From positions 2,046,001 through 2,110,000 of the forward strand of contig NZ_CP009517.1 in assembly GCF_000970305.1 (NCBI RefSeq): a DNA stretch of 64,000 nucleotides. The letters run 5' to 3'. Position numbers and translations under genes: made by a program. The notes under the pieces are model-generated. The model saw only the letters and a program-made list of their open reading frames with translations, was not told the origin of the DNA and ran no database searches. Positions 17,519 through 26,734 of the stretch are shown here, in pieces (the stretch's first letter is position 1; each line of letters opens with the position of its first letter). The DNA is from Methanosarcina barkeri 3 (GTDB lineage: Archaea > Halobacteriota > Methanosarcinia > Methanosarcinales > Methanosarcinaceae).

Positions 17519-19498
17519 ATGAGTGGAATCAAGTTTGGAGCGGATTCCTTTTCCACATACGAGGAAGGGATAAAGAAAGAGTGGATTGTAGGAAACGGAC
17601 TCGGGGGTTATGCCTCATCTACGGTAATAGGGGCAAATACAAGAACCTATCATGGACTGCTTGTGGCATCTCCGGAAAAATCTCCTGGAAGATTTGTGTT
17701 GCTTTCTTCCCTTGATGAAGAAATTTCGATTAACGAAGAAGTTTATAGGCTTGCAACCCATAAGTATCCTGACACTGTTTTCCCTTCAGGCTTCAATTAC
17801 ATCTCCAAATTCATCCTTGTTCCTTTTCCTCTCTGGGTCTACCAGTCCGGCGATTTTACCATAAAGAAAAAGATTTTCATGGTTCACGACAGCAATACAA
17901 CCTGCATTCTCTATGACATCAGATCTAGAAGAGAAGGAGCTCTGCTAAGAATCTTTCCGCTGGTAAATTCTAGAAATTTCCATTACACTGTTCGCTCAGG
18001 AGAACTTTCCTTTTCCCAGAAATCCACTCCTGCAGGAGTAAAATTGGAAAGCTCCAACGGCTGTAACTTCTCGCTTTCATCAAATCTCAATTATCACTCT
18101 GATCCTAAATGGTACTATAATTTTGAGTATGATATTGAGAAGAAGAGAAGACTCAACTTCCAGGAAGATAATTTCAATCCGGGTTACTTTGAAATCAAAC
18201 TCAAACTGGGCACATCTCACTTTTTCATTGCAGCTTCAACCGAAGATATTTCTTCTCTAACGCTCGAACAGGTTGAGGAATTCTATACAAGAGAAACATA
18301 TCGACAAAACCTTCTCACCTTTAATTCGAGACTTACCGAACCCTTTGCTCTTAAACTTCTCAGAGCAACGGACCCTTTTATAGTGAAGAATCCTTCTTCA
18401 GGTGAAAACACGGTGATTGCAGGATATCATTGGTTTTCGGACTGGGGGCGAGACACCATGATCTCTATGCCTGGCCTGCTTTTAATTCCCCGTCGTTTTG
18501 AGGAGGCAAAATCCATTCTTAAAAACTTTTCCAGACATTGTAAAAGAGGCCTGATCCCTAACGCTTTCCTGGCACTCGGAGGAGAACCAATTTATAACAC
18601 TGTAGACGCTTCTCTCTGGTTTATTCACACTGTGGGCCGATATTTCGCATATACGAAAGATTTTCTTTTTATCTCTGACGTCTGGGATACCCTGGAGGAG
18701 ATCATAGAGAATTACCGTAAGGGTACGGACTTTGGGATAGGCATGGACTCGGATTATCTTATCCAGCAGGGGCCTCAGCTAACCTGGATGGATGCCAAAA
18801 TCGGGGAACAAGCAGTGACACCCAGGGCAGGTAAAGCTTGCGAAATCAATGCTCTCTGGTATAATGCCCTGAAAACGACTTCCAATCTGGGCACTCACTT
18901 AGGAAAAAATATTTCTTCATATGAAACTCTTGCAGCCGGTGTAGCTTCAAATTTTGAGAATGTCTTCTGGAATTCGGAAACTAATTGCCTCTTTGACCTG
19001 GTATATAACGATGAAACAGGTAACGAGATTAAAGACCCTGCAATCCGACCTAATCAGATCTTTGCCGTGTCCCTACCTTATACTGTTCTTTCCCCTGAAA
19101 AAGAAAAAGCAATCGTAGACAGAGTTGAAAAAGATCTCCTGATTCCTTTTGGACTTAGAACACTTTCGACTGATAACCCGTTATATAAAGGACATTGTCA
19201 CGGAGATGCAGTAACCAGGGATGCGGCCTATCACAACGGGACAGCCTGGCCCTGGCTCCTTGGAGCGTATGTGAAAGCTTACCGGAAAGTCCACAATTAT
19301 TCAAAAGAAAGTCTTGAAGATATGCGTGCTCTCCTGCAAGGTTTTGATACTCACCTTAAAGCTGCAGGTGTAGGCACAATTTCCGAAATATTTGATGGCG
19401 ATTACCCTTACACTCCAGGGGGCTGCATTGCTCAGGCCTGGAGCGTTGCTGAAATTCTCAGAGCGTACGTTGAAGACGTACTTGGAATCAAACCCTGA
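17519..19498 (+). CDS. Archaeal-type glycogen debranching enzyme (amylo-alpha-1,6-glucosidase, GH133)
   Basis: This enzyme removes alpha-1,6 branches during glycogen breakdown. The 659-residue length fits the archaeal form. The N-terminal domain shows the family opening EWIVGNGLGGYASSTVIGAN and TRTYHGLLVAS. The C-terminal (alpha/alpha)6 barrel shows YHWFSDWGRDTMISMPGLLL (about 302-321), NTVDASLWFIHTVGRY, QLTWMDAKIGEQAVTPRAGK and YHNGTAWPWLLGAYVKAY, with the acidic residues expected of the active site in WGRD and WMDAK. Many Methanosarcina store glycogen. hisI follows on the same strand after about 110 bp but has its own TATA box, so they are probably separate transcripts. Confidence 0.95.
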   Translation: MSGIKFGADSFSTYEEGIKKEWIVGNGLGGYASSTVIGANTRTYHGLLVASPEKSPGRFVLLSSLDEEISINEEVYRLATHKYPDTVFPSGFNYISKFILVPFPLWVYQSGDFTIKKKIFMVHDSNTTCILYDIRSRREGALLRIFPLVNSRNFHYTVRSGELSFSQKSTPAGVKLESSNGCNFSLSSNLNYHSDPKWYYNFEYDIEKKRRLNFQEDNFNPGYFEIKLKLGTSHFFIAASTEDISSLTLEQVEEFYTRETYRQNLLTFNSRLTEPFALKLLRATDPFIVKNPSSGENTVIAGYHWFSDWGRDTMISMPGLLLIPRRFEEAKSILKNFSRHCKRGLIPNAFLALGGEPIYNTVDASLWFIHTVGRYFAYTKDFLFISDVWDTLEEIIENYRKGTDFGIGMDSDYLIQQGPQLTWMDAKIGEQAVTPRAGKACEINALWYNALKTTSNLGTHLGKNISSYETLAAGVASNFENVFWNSETNCLFDLVYNDETGNEIKDPAIRPNQIFAVSLPYTVLSPEKEKAIVDRVEKDLLIPFGLRTLSTDNPLYKGHCHGDAVTRDAAYHNGTAWPWLLGAYVKAYRKVHNYSKESLEDMRALLQGFDTHLKAAGVGTISEIFDGDYPYTPGGCIAQAWSVAEILRAYVEDVLGIKP

Positions 19499-19576
19499 AG
19501 AAGAGAGCCAGGTTTAGTTTCTTCTCTTCTGGATCACTTAAGATCTAATGCACGCTCAAGATCTAATGCCCTCTCT

Positions 19577-19585
19577 TTTTTATAC
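19577..19585 (+). promoter_or_regulatory. TATA box of hisI
   Basis: TTTTTATAC lies about 22-30 nt before the ATG at 19607, giving a transcription start at or next to the ATG. No ribosome-binding site is present, so the mRNA is probably leaderless. Confidence 0.45.
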
Positions 19586-19606
19586 TTGTGTTGCAATCTA
19601 TCCCCC

Positions 19607-19975
19607 ATGATTGATTTTGATGCTTTGAAATCTGAAAAGGGTCTTATCCTTGCTGTGGTTCAGGACCAGCTTAGCAGGGAGGTACTAATGTGCGCCTATA
19701 TGAATCGAGAAGCTCTTGAAAAGACTGTCGAGACAGGAATCGCCCACTTCTGGAGCAGGAGCAGACAGCAGTTATGGAAAAAAGGAGAGACTTCAGGGCA
19801 TGTACAGAAAGTAAAAGAAATTAGAGTTGACTGTGACATGGATTCTCTCCTTCTGCTCGTGGAACAGGTTGGGGGAGCCTGCCATATGGGGTACAGATCC
19901 TGTTTTTATCGGAATCTTGATGGAGAGATTGTGGGAGAAAAAGTCTTTGAGCCTGATGATGTGTATAAACCTTAA
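19607..19975 (+). CDS. hisI: Phosphoribosyl-AMP cyclohydrolase
   Basis: HisI opens the purine ring of phosphoribosyl-AMP in the third step of histidine synthesis. The 122-residue protein carries the family blocks [50 protein letters not shown] and [13 protein letters not shown], with the conserved Cys residues that bind Zn and the Asp residues of DCDMD that bind Mg. The ATG at 19607 is chosen over an upstream TTG because the TATA box position makes the ATG the first codon and because family members begin near this point. hisH lies 12 kb away, so the his genes are dispersed here. Confidence 0.96.
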   Translation: MIDFDALKSEKGLILAVVQDQLSREVLMCAYMNREALEKTVETGIAHFWSRSRQQLWKKGETSGHVQKVKEIRVDCDMDSLLLLVEQVGGACHMGYRSCFYRNLDGEIVGEKVFEPDDVYKP

Positions 19976-20043
19976 AATTTGAAAAATTAAAATTTAAGAA
20001 ATATAATATACCTGCTTCTCTTTCCATTTTTATATTTTTATGT

Positions 20044-20158
20044 ATAGGACTTACGTAGTTAAACCCAAAAAAGTGGCATGGAACCTTAAAATGTACTTCA
20101 CACAATGCTTAATACAGAGCTGCTTTGTACTTTAGTTCATTTACTGCGTAAGTCCTAT
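20044..20158. mobile_element. MITE-like element, about 115 bp, with 15-bp terminal inverted repeats
   Basis: The left end ATAGGACTTACGTAG (20044-20058) and right end CTGCGTAAGTCCTAT (20144-20158) are inverted repeats with one mismatch. The interior has no ORF. TAGGACTTACGCA-type ends are familiar from several insertion-sequence families, so this looks like a non-autonomous derivative mobilised by a related transposase elsewhere. No clear target-site duplication was seen. Confidence 0.6.
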
Positions 20159-20238
20159 CAATCTGCATAAGTCCTATCAATCTGCATAAGTCCTATCAAT
20201 CTGCATAAGTCCTATCAATCTGCATAAGTCCTATCAAG
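20144..20238. repeat. 19-bp tandem repeat, 5 copies, grown from the element's right end
   Basis: The unit CTGCATAAGTCCTATCAAT is repeated five times. The first copy (CTGCGTAAGTCC...) is the right terminal repeat of the MITE-like element itself, and the four others share a G-to-A change. Confidence 0.9.
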
Positions 20239-20239
20239 A

Positions 20240-20264
20240 GAGACTCCAATGTTTTTAGAGTCTC
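20240..20264. terminator. Hairpin GAGACTC/GAGTCTC between repeats and Lys/Cys-rich gene
   Basis: A perfect 7-bp stem with an 11-nt loop lies 101 nt beyond the stop of the minus-strand gene at 20366. It may be its terminator; no long T run follows in that direction. Confidence 0.35.
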
Positions 20265-20365
20265 ACTGTTTCTGCAGTCCGATGTGCAGTATACAAATGG
20301 ATCGTTACTGGTATAAATTTGTCTACAGCAAAGTCCATGGTTAGACTTGTAAACAATTAACAGTC

Positions 20366-20803
20366 TCAACAGTCACCCCAATTGTTACCGAAGCAGCAAT
20401 TTCCACAATTGCCTCCCCGGGCGGTGCAGAACCAGTAACTCTCTGTGAATTCTAACAGATTTTTGTCTAGCTTTTCATAACATACCTTTCGATCAAATAC
20501 CCTTTCTCTAACTGCTTGTTTAACCACCTTTTCTTTTACTACTTTTTCAACAGCTTTTTCTTTTACTACTTTTTTAGCAGCCTCTTCTTTTACTACTTTT
20601 TTAGCAGCCTTTTCTTTTACTACCTCTTTAACAGGCTTTTCTTTAGCTTTTTTAACCTCCTCTTTAGCTACCACTTTACATTTTCCGTCACTAGTCTTTG
20701 AGTACCATGCACTTGCTGATGCAGCTGTCAATGATACTACCAAAAAGACAGCCAACAAAATAAAGATTGTCTTCTTTATTTTGTTAAATTTTTGTTCTCT
20801 CAT
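20366..20803 (-). CDS. Secreted Lys/Glu/Val repeat protein with Cys-rich tail, function unknown
   Basis: The 145-residue product starts with a signal peptide (KKTIFILLAVFLVVSL, ending ASASA near residue 32). The middle (about 45-100) is a repeat of the form KVVKE(K/E)AAKK, 10-11 residues long, expected to form a highly charged helix or coiled coil. The last 40 residues hold six cysteines and many Gly and Asn (GGNCGNCCFGNNWGDC), which suggests disulfides or metal binding outside the cell. No known family is recognised. The repeat is also visible in DNA as about 27-33-bp units. A long AT-rich upstream region and the adjacent mobile element isolate the gene. Confidence 0.7.
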   Translation of the reverse strand: MREQKFNKIKKTIFILLAVFLVVSLTAASASAWYSKTSDGKCKVVAKEEVKKAKEKPVKEVVKEKAAKKVVKEEAAKKVVKEKAVEKVVKEKVVKQAVRERVFDRKVCYEKLDKNLLEFTESYWFCTARGGNCGNCCFGNNWGDC

Positions 20804-21478
20804 CTATATCATCTCCATCGTTCTGCTGAGTCAGATACAATACCAATTTCACTGGTTGTTAAATTCACTATTTACGGGCAAATTTGATTGGTTTAAAAAT
20901 CAATAATCTGCGTGCGTTTCTGAAAGACTACCTGATTAGTAAACTATATTCCTTCATTATTTGCCGATAAAAGTGATTTTTTATTGTATCGTTAGTTTAT
21001 TATTATCCAGCAGATATAATAATTAGAGAAATATAAATTAGAAACCAATATTAATTGAATATGGTCTTTTTGTACTCCAAATCGAATTAAATCTTTGATA
21101 AACTATTATATTTATCAAAGAAACAATTTTAAAATTTAAATCTTTATATTATTGTAAATATTTATCGTAAAATTTATCTTTTTTATAATTTAAGATAATT
21201 TATTATTATTTAATTTTAGACTTATATATTTATAGTATAAAATATTATTATTTAGGCTTTGTATTTAATATAAATTTTAACTGGTTAATTTAAGTTTATA
21301 CCGGAATAGATTACTAGTCCTGAGTATAGTAATGACAACATAAGAATCAGCTTCAGATTTACAAAAGTTTCTTTATGCAGAAAGAATACCAATTATAAAC
21401 ACCATTTTCTGGCTTCGTTCTTCTAAATAAAATTGCCAGAAGTTTTATTATATACTTCTCGGCTCTATATCCATTTAT
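20804..21478. other. 675-nt very AT-rich divergent spacer with a 10-bp palindrome
   Basis: CTTTGATAAA (21093-21102) and TTTATCAAAG (21111-21120) form a perfect 10-bp inverted repeat around CTATTATA. The rest is AT-rich with many TATA-like sequences. ATTATATAC near 21447-21455 is well placed to start a leaderless transcript of the PINc-ATPase gene at 21479. No gene is seen. Confidence 0.5.
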
Positions 21479-23401
21479 ATGGCTGATGAGAAGCGGATAT
21501 GGAGAATCGTTCCGGACACAAGCGTGATTATTGACGGAAGACTTTCGTCCCGCATTAGAAGCGGGGATTTCAGGGGTGCTGAGATCATTATTCCCGAAGC
21601 TGTGGTCTCGGAACTTGAAGCCCAGGCAAATAAGGGCAGGGAAATAGGATTTAAAGGGCTTGAAGAGCTTCTGGAACTTCGCAAGCTGGCAGAGAGAGAC
21701 GAAATTTTTCTTCAATTCAGTGGGGTTCAGCCCACTCTTGAGGAGATCAAGCTCTCTAAAGAGGGCAGAGTAGATGCTCTTATCCGAAGCACAGCTACTG
21801 AGGTCGGAGGGCTATTTTTAAGTGAGGACAGGGTACAGTCCCTTATAGCTGAAGCCAAGGGACTTAATGTCGAGTACATGCATCCTAAAGTCCCGGATCC
21901 ATCCGAACTTTCGCCTCTCAAAGTAGAGCGTTTTTTCACGGAAGATACAATGTCCGTACATCTTAAAAACGGAGTTTCCCCTATGGCCAAGAAAGGACCT
22001 GTAGGGGATATACATTACATAAAAATCCGTGATGAGCCTGCTACTTCTGCAGAGCTTTCAAGTATCTCGAGGGAACTTATTGAAAGGGCAAGATTGGACC
22101 CCGAATCTTTTATCGAGATGTCTTCAAGCGGAGCTACAGTCCTGCAAATCAGGAATATGAGAATTGCGATTGCTCACCCGCCTTTTTCCGATGACATGGA
22201 AATTACGATTGTAAGGCCGACCGTAATTGTGGATCTTGAGCACTACCGGCTGAGTGACAAGCTCAAAGAACGAATTGTAAGCCAGCGTGGTATTCTTATT
22301 GCCGGCCCTCCTGGAGCTGGAAAGTCTACTTTTGCTGCAGGAGTTGCCCGATACCTTAATGACCGCGGACAGGTAGTTAAAACAATGGAGTCTCCAAGAG
22401 ACCTCCAGGTGCCTCCTGAAATCACCCAGTATTCACCTTTGAATGGCAGGATGGAAGATACTGCGGACCTTTTGCTCCTGGTCAGACCGGATTATACGAT
22501 TTATGATGAAGTCCGGAAGACCGGTGATTTCCTGATTTTTGCGGATATGCGGCTTGCAGGCGTGGGAATGATCGGAGTAGTACATGCAACCAGGGCAGTT
22601 GACGCAATTCAACGCCTGATCGGAAGGGTTGAACTGGGTGTAATCCCCCAGGTAGTGGATACTGTCATTTTCATTGATAAAGGAGAAGTGGCAAAGGTTC
22701 TGGTACTTGAGTTTACTGTCAAAGTTCCTCATGGAATGACCGAACAGGATCTGGCAAGACCGGTAATCGTTATTGCCGATTTTGAGACCCGAAGAGTAGA
22801 ATATGAGATCTATACCTATGGGGAACAGGTTGTTGTTATGCCAGTAGGGCCTCCTACAGAACTTAGGAAACCTGCCTGGAAGCTTGCGGAAGAAGAGATA
22901 AGAAATGTTATTAGCAGGTACGCCTCCGGCCCGGTTGAAGTTGAAGTGACTTCAGACGACAGTGCAATTGTAAAGGTTCGGGAAGATGAGGTGCGAAAAG
23001 TCATTGGCAAAGGTGGGAATGTTATTGACCGGATCGAAAATGTCCTTGGTCTACATATTGACGTAAGAGAAATGGAATTAGAAACCCAAAGAGCTGCAAA
23101 AGGTAGGAAATACGGAACTGAAAGCAGAACTCTCCGAGAGAAACGGAGGACAACGAGCTTTGAGGAGGAGCCCGGTGTTTCTTCTGTTCATCCTTTCATA
23201 GAAAGAGATAAGAAACACCTTATTCTTGGGGCGCCGGAACTTGCAGGAAAGGATGTGGAAATTTATCTTGAAGACCAGTATCTGTTCAGTGCAACAGTAA
23301 GCCGGCATGGAGATGTGAAACTCAGGGCAAACTCGGATCTTGCATCTGAGATTCTGGAAGCTCAGGACAGGGGAGGGTCGATTGAAATCAGGCTGATCTA
23401 A
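21479..23401 (+). CDS. PIN-domain, VirB11-like ATPase and KH-domain protein
   Basis: The 640-residue archaeal fusion protein has three parts. An N-terminal PIN ribonuclease domain (about 8-130) begins IVPDTSVIIDGRL and continues with IIPEAVVSELEAQANKG and the acidic EDRVQSL. A PilT/VirB11-type ATPase core has Walker A GPPGAGKST (about 275-283) and YDEVRKTGDF (about 342). A KH RNA-binding domain has VRKVIGKGGNVIDRI (about 505-519). A beta-rich C-terminal region follows. The family is widespread in archaea and is thought to act on RNA; the exact role is not settled. Key PIN acidic residues and Walker residues are present. It is probably transcribed alone. Confidence 0.95.
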   Translation: MADEKRIWRIVPDTSVIIDGRLSSRIRSGDFRGAEIIIPEAVVSELEAQANKGREIGFKGLEELLELRKLAERDEIFLQFSGVQPTLEEIKLSKEGRVDALIRSTATEVGGLFLSEDRVQSLIAEAKGLNVEYMHPKVPDPSELSPLKVERFFTEDTMSVHLKNGVSPMAKKGPVGDIHYIKIRDEPATSAELSSISRELIERARLDPESFIEMSSSGATVLQIRNMRIAIAHPPFSDDMEITIVRPTVIVDLEHYRLSDKLKERIVSQRGILIAGPPGAGKSTFAAGVARYLNDRGQVVKTMESPRDLQVPPEITQYSPLNGRMEDTADLLLLVRPDYTIYDEVRKTGDFLIFADMRLAGVGMIGVVHATRAVDAIQRLIGRVELGVIPQVVDTVIFIDKGEVAKVLVLEFTVKVPHGMTEQDLARPVIVIADFETRRVEYEIYTYGEQVVVMPVGPPTELRKPAWKLAEEEIRNVISRYASGPVEVEVTSDDSAIVKVREDEVRKVIGKGGNVIDRIENVLGLHIDVREMELETQRAAKGRKYGTESRTLREKRRTTSFEEEPGVSSVHPFIERDKKHLILGAPELAGKDVEIYLEDQYLFSATVSRHGDVKLRANSDLASEILEAQDRGGSIEIRLI

Positions 23402-23403
23402 AC

Positions 23404-23435
23404 TTTATTTATTTATTTATTTATTTATTTATTTT
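23404..23435. repeat. TTTA tetranucleotide microsatellite
   Basis: About eight copies of the 4-bp unit start just after the PINc-ATPase stop codon and run into a T-rich tract, which can act as a terminator. No gene is seen from here to 23654. Confidence 0.85.
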
Positions 23436-23654
23436 TTGCGTTTTAGAACGTCTCAAAATAATTGGTAGAATAACTGCACTTTTGTGAAAAAAGAAGGAAA
23501 GGAGCACATGAGAGGTATTCTCACGTATTTTCATGCTAAATGAACATAAAATTCATTGAATAACACACAAAATTATGAAAGTTATTTCAAGCGCCTTCAC
23601 GCCAAATTACAGGCTTGATAGAGCATTTGAGATGTCAGTTAGATTTACTTTGAT

Positions 23655-24077
23655 TTATTCAGTAAAACCTTTCTTCTGCATCATTTCTGGATATCGAAAC
23701 AAAGACATTCCTGTTTTCATTTTTCGAAAGTTCAATTTCTCATAAAACGGTTCTTTTCCAGGTGAAGCATATAATATAAAATTACATTGCGGAATTGAGT
23801 TCAAAATGTGTTCAACAATTAAACTGCCTATCTTTTTACCCTGATACTCAGGCAGTACCGCTACATCATAAATTGCAGCTTGATATATTCCATCTGAAAT
23901 TGCACGCCCAAAACCAATTAGTTTCTCGTTATCAAAAACAAATATAACAGTATGGCTATTTTCAAAGCACCTCTTATGCACATCTCCTTCAAAAGATGCC
24001 ATATTAACTTTTTTTAATATTTCAGATACACGATTCCAGTCAATATTTAAGCAGTCATATTGAGTTTTCAGGTCCAT
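23655..24077 (-). CDS. GNAT-family N-acetyltransferase
   Basis: The 140-residue single-domain enzyme carries the acetyl-CoA signature VLPEYQGKKIGSLIVEHIL and the later strand NFILYASPGKEPFYEKLNF, typical of small GNATs. The substrate is unknown. The start is the ATG at 24075-24077 (MDLKTQYD) because GAGGGG lies 4-9 nt upstream; the frame also offers a TTG four codons earlier that would overlap that site. No same-strand neighbour lies close by. Confidence 0.88.
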   Translation of the reverse strand: MDLKTQYDCLNIDWNRVSEILKKVNMASFEGDVHKRCFENSHTVIFVFDNEKLIGFGRAISDGIYQAAIYDVAVLPEYQGKKIGSLIVEHILNSIPQCNFILYASPGKEPFYEKLNFRKMKTGMSLFRYPEMMQKKGFTE

Positions 24078-24089
24078 TCTACCCCTCAA

Positions 24090-24620
24090 ATAATAGGTTA
24101 TAGTATAAGAAAATATAAATTATAAATTTCGGGTATATTTCAAATCCTGGTCGTGAATTAATAGATAGTTGATATTTTGTGTTTGAGTATTTTTGCTCAT
24201 TCACATCTGTTTTTTACGCTTACATGCTTACAGAAAACTGAGCATACACAAAGCAGAAAATGAGAGCGAAAAGCGAATGTGTGGGTACTCTGGAAAATAT
24301 CAACTGATTATTGAGGGATTACAGTACTTTTTAATCTCTCTGTTTTATTCCTTTCGAGATACTTTTCCCTTTTTTACGTTATATTTCTAGATTCACTTTC
24401 AATTTTTTATAATTATGTTTTATTTTCCTTTTTTTGTTATTTTTCTTTTTCCACATTAAGTTTGATTTTTCCTCCTTTCTGTTATTCTTCTATTTTCGTT
24501 CCTTTTTCATTCTCCTTTTCTGGTTCTGACTTTTTGTTTTATTAATCTTAACAACATATGAACCTCAAAAATTTTATATAGTCTGGTGCCTGATTCTGTA
24601 GTGCAAAATTATAGGGGGTA
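24090..24620. other. Divergent spacer, T-rich, no gene seen
   Basis: The right half (24330-24545) is strongly T-rich on the plus strand. The promoter of the coiled-coil membrane protein lies at its right end. Confidence 0.45.
24573..24580 (+). promoter_or_regulatory. TATA box upstream of the coiled-coil membrane protein
   Basis: TTTATATA follows an A-rich stretch and lies about 45 nt before the ATG at 24621, predicting a leader of about 20 nt that contains AGGGGGT. Confidence 0.45.
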
Positions 24621-25487
24621 ATGGTCCAATTGAATAAGTTACATCAGGCAGATCCGGAAGTTAGGGATGATTTGCAGGGAAGAATTGAGGTTTTTGATCA
24701 GAGCATAAGAAGCTTTGAAAAACGACTCCGAGCAGTTGAGAGACGTCTTTCTATGGAGGCTTCTTCCGAGCTGCAAGCTGGTAGAGTTTTTTCAGGAAAT
24801 TTCTCAGGGCTTTTCCCTGGAGAAATTGCAGGAAGTACTGCTGCGAGCTCCTCAATTTTTTCACAGATACCGTCGGTTTCTCCTGAGGCTTCTATTAGTG
24901 GAAATTCTTCTTTTTCGGATTTTGTTCCTCCAATTTCGGAAGGAAATGTTTCAAGTTTTGAGTCCAGTGCAGTACTTCCTTCGGGCAGGCCTTCTAATCT
25001 TTCTACGTTTTCTGAGGAAAATTCCTCAGGTGTGTCCGGAGCTGATTATAAAACCAGGAGCATAAATGAGGCTTTTTCAAACCTCTCAGAAAGCCTCCAT
25101 TCCCTTCAAGCTGCTCTATCCGAGCTTTCAAATTTAACTCATAATAACCTCAAACCAGAAATCGAAAAGCTGGGTATGGAATTTCGTACTCTTAAGGTTC
25201 AGCAAGATGCAAAAAGTGAATATATAAAAGAACTTGAGCCCCGTATCGAAGTCATCGAAAACCAGAACAGGCTCACCCTTGGCTCTATGAAAATTCCTTT
25301 TGAAGTCTCAGGAATTGCAGGATCTTCAGCGCTTTTCCTTACCGGATTTCTTGTCTGGTCCGGTAGATGGGATGTCATAAAATCTCCTTATTTCTCTACC
25401 GGGCTTGCTATACTGCTCGCAGGAGCCGTTTTAATGAAGTTTTACATGGCCAATCGCAGGAAGAAAGTACTGACAGACAGGTTATGA
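24621..25487 (+). CDS. Coiled-coil protein with two C-terminal membrane helices, function unknown
   Basis: The 288-residue protein has charged helices at about 12-50 and 138-215 (KPEIEKLGMEFRTLKVQQ, YIKELEPRIEVIENQNR) with heptad-like spacing. These are separated by a Ser/Phe/Gly-rich linker (about 50-130) of low complexity. Two hydrophobic segments lie near 230-250 and 257-277, followed by a basic tail. No family is recognised. The ATG at 24621 sits only two bases after AGGGGGT; a TTG three codons later would have better spacing, so the start is uncertain by three codons. Its stop codon overlaps the start of the next small gene (ATGA), indicating translational coupling. Confidence 0.7.
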   Translation: MVQLNKLHQADPEVRDDLQGRIEVFDQSIRSFEKRLRAVERRLSMEASSELQAGRVFSGNFSGLFPGEIAGSTAASSSIFSQIPSVSPEASISGNSSFSDFVPPISEGNVSSFESSAVLPSGRPSNLSTFSEENSSGVSGADYKTRSINEAFSNLSESLHSLQAALSELSNLTHNNLKPEIEKLGMEFRTLKVQQDAKSEYIKELEPRIEVIENQNRLTLGSMKIPFEVSGIAGSSALFLTGFLVWSGRWDVIKSPYFSTGLAILLAGAVLMKFYMANRRKKVLTDRL

Positions 25488-25702
25488 AATCGAAAGAAAA
25501 GTCTTTAACATTTAAACTATGTTCAAAAATGCTGTTTTATTGTTTTATCCCAATGTTCGCTCTTACAATCTCGCTTATTATGCTATATATCGTTTGCAGG
25601 TGGCCCAATAAATCCAACTTCGAATTTGTTTCTTTACATGATCATTCCAAATACCAGAATGGGACTGCAGTTTACTCAGTCTGCAATTTACTCAGTCTGT
25701 AA
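25484..25702 (+). CDS. Small single-helix membrane protein coupled to the preceding gene
   Basis: The 72-residue product starts at the ATG that overlaps the previous stop codon in ATGA. A basic N-terminus (MKSKEKSLTFKLCSK) precedes one strongly hydrophobic segment at about 16-38 (CFIPMFALTISLIMLYIV). The remainder is polar. The arrangement suggests a partner of the upstream coiled-coil membrane protein. No known family is recognised. Confidence 0.5.
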   Translation: MKSKEKSLTFKLCSKMLFYCFIPMFALTISLIMLYIVCRWPNKSNFEFVSLHDHSKYQNGTAVYSVCNLLSL

Positions 25703-25760
25703 TCTAATAATGAAGCTTTCACTCTAATTGATGTTTAGAAAATTTGGGGGAATTTAGAAG

Positions 25761-26462
25761 ATGAATGACGACCTGGCTGATATAATAAAATCATGCCCTT
25801 TACAACAACAGATTCTCTGTTATATAGAAAGTGCAGGATTTGCAACAAGTACTGATTTATCTAAAACTTTCGGGAAGGGAGAATATACTTTATCCGACCC
25901 TGAGCAACGAAATGTTTTACATGCTTTTGGACTTTCAGAACCAGTATCCATGGCATTGAATGCATTAATTGAAAAGAGAGAACTTATTCCGGTACCTTGC
26001 ATGAGTATTCTTTTCGAACATTTCTCAGGCAATATTCCAGATTTGCCACTCGCCTGGGATATTTCTGAAAGTAACACTCAAATTAAGTGCTGGCTTCCTG
26101 TGATCTTTGTAACTGTTGATGAGTTCAGGAAGTTTGCAGACAAAGTATTTCCGGATAAAACCGAAGCTGAAACTATAATAACTGAAATAATATCGAAACA
26201 AAAAAACTGCAACCTTAACAAAGCGTACAGTGAATGTATATTAAAAGTGAATTCTTCCGACATCACAGTTTTGCAAGTCCCTTACAAACACTTTGATGAA
26301 GCAAGGAATAGGTTAAAATCAGGAGGAGTGAACTACAGTATACACAAAGGCTGTGTACGTTTTGGTAAAAGCGAATTGTTTGTCGTGAAGAATACCGATT
26401 TGCCAATAATAACCAAGTTATTTACATCAAAACGTTTAAACGACGATTGCATGTATGCATAA
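25761..26462 (+). CDS. Unknown soluble protein
   Basis: The 233-residue product has no signal peptide or membrane segment. The N-terminal 80 residues contain short helices (QQILCYIESAGFATSTDLSKTFG; EPVSMALNALIEKRELIPVP) spaced like a winged-helix domain, which would suggest DNA binding. The C-terminal half (VTVDEFRKFADKVFPDKTEAE; VPYKHFDEARNRLKSGGVNYS) looks like an alpha/beta domain that I cannot assign. It follows the small membrane gene by 58 bp on the same strand and could belong to the same transcript. GGGGGAATTTAGAAG precedes the ATG. Confidence 0.65.
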   Translation: MNDDLADIIKSCPLQQQILCYIESAGFATSTDLSKTFGKGEYTLSDPEQRNVLHAFGLSEPVSMALNALIEKRELIPVPCMSILFEHFSGNIPDLPLAWDISESNTQIKCWLPVIFVTVDEFRKFADKVFPDKTEAETIITEIISKQKNCNLNKAYSECILKVNSSDITVLQVPYKHFDEARNRLKSGGVNYSIHKGCVRFGKSELFVVKNTDLPIITKLFTSKRLNDDCMYA

Positions 26463-26734
26463 TTGATACATGTGCTTGAATTTGTCATACTTGTCTTCAT
26501 TAAGGTTAAGTGGATCAGAGACGATTAAAAGGGGCATAAAATCACTTGTAAATGCTAGGACTTTAGTCACTACTCAGTCCGGGTAAAACTGCACTAATAA
26601 TTTCCTTTTTATTATCTTAGTTAGTAATAAATGATCATATTTTTTCTTTTTTTCATTATCAGTTACCTCGTATGTTTATCACTTCAAAACCATTATAATC
26701 CGACTATTTTTATGTGACCTGGCAGTTACCAAAA
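26463..26734. other. Spacer before the PadR gene, no gene seen
   Basis: No protein-like frame is visible. T-rich sequence at 26636-26660 may end transcription from the left. Confidence 0.4.
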
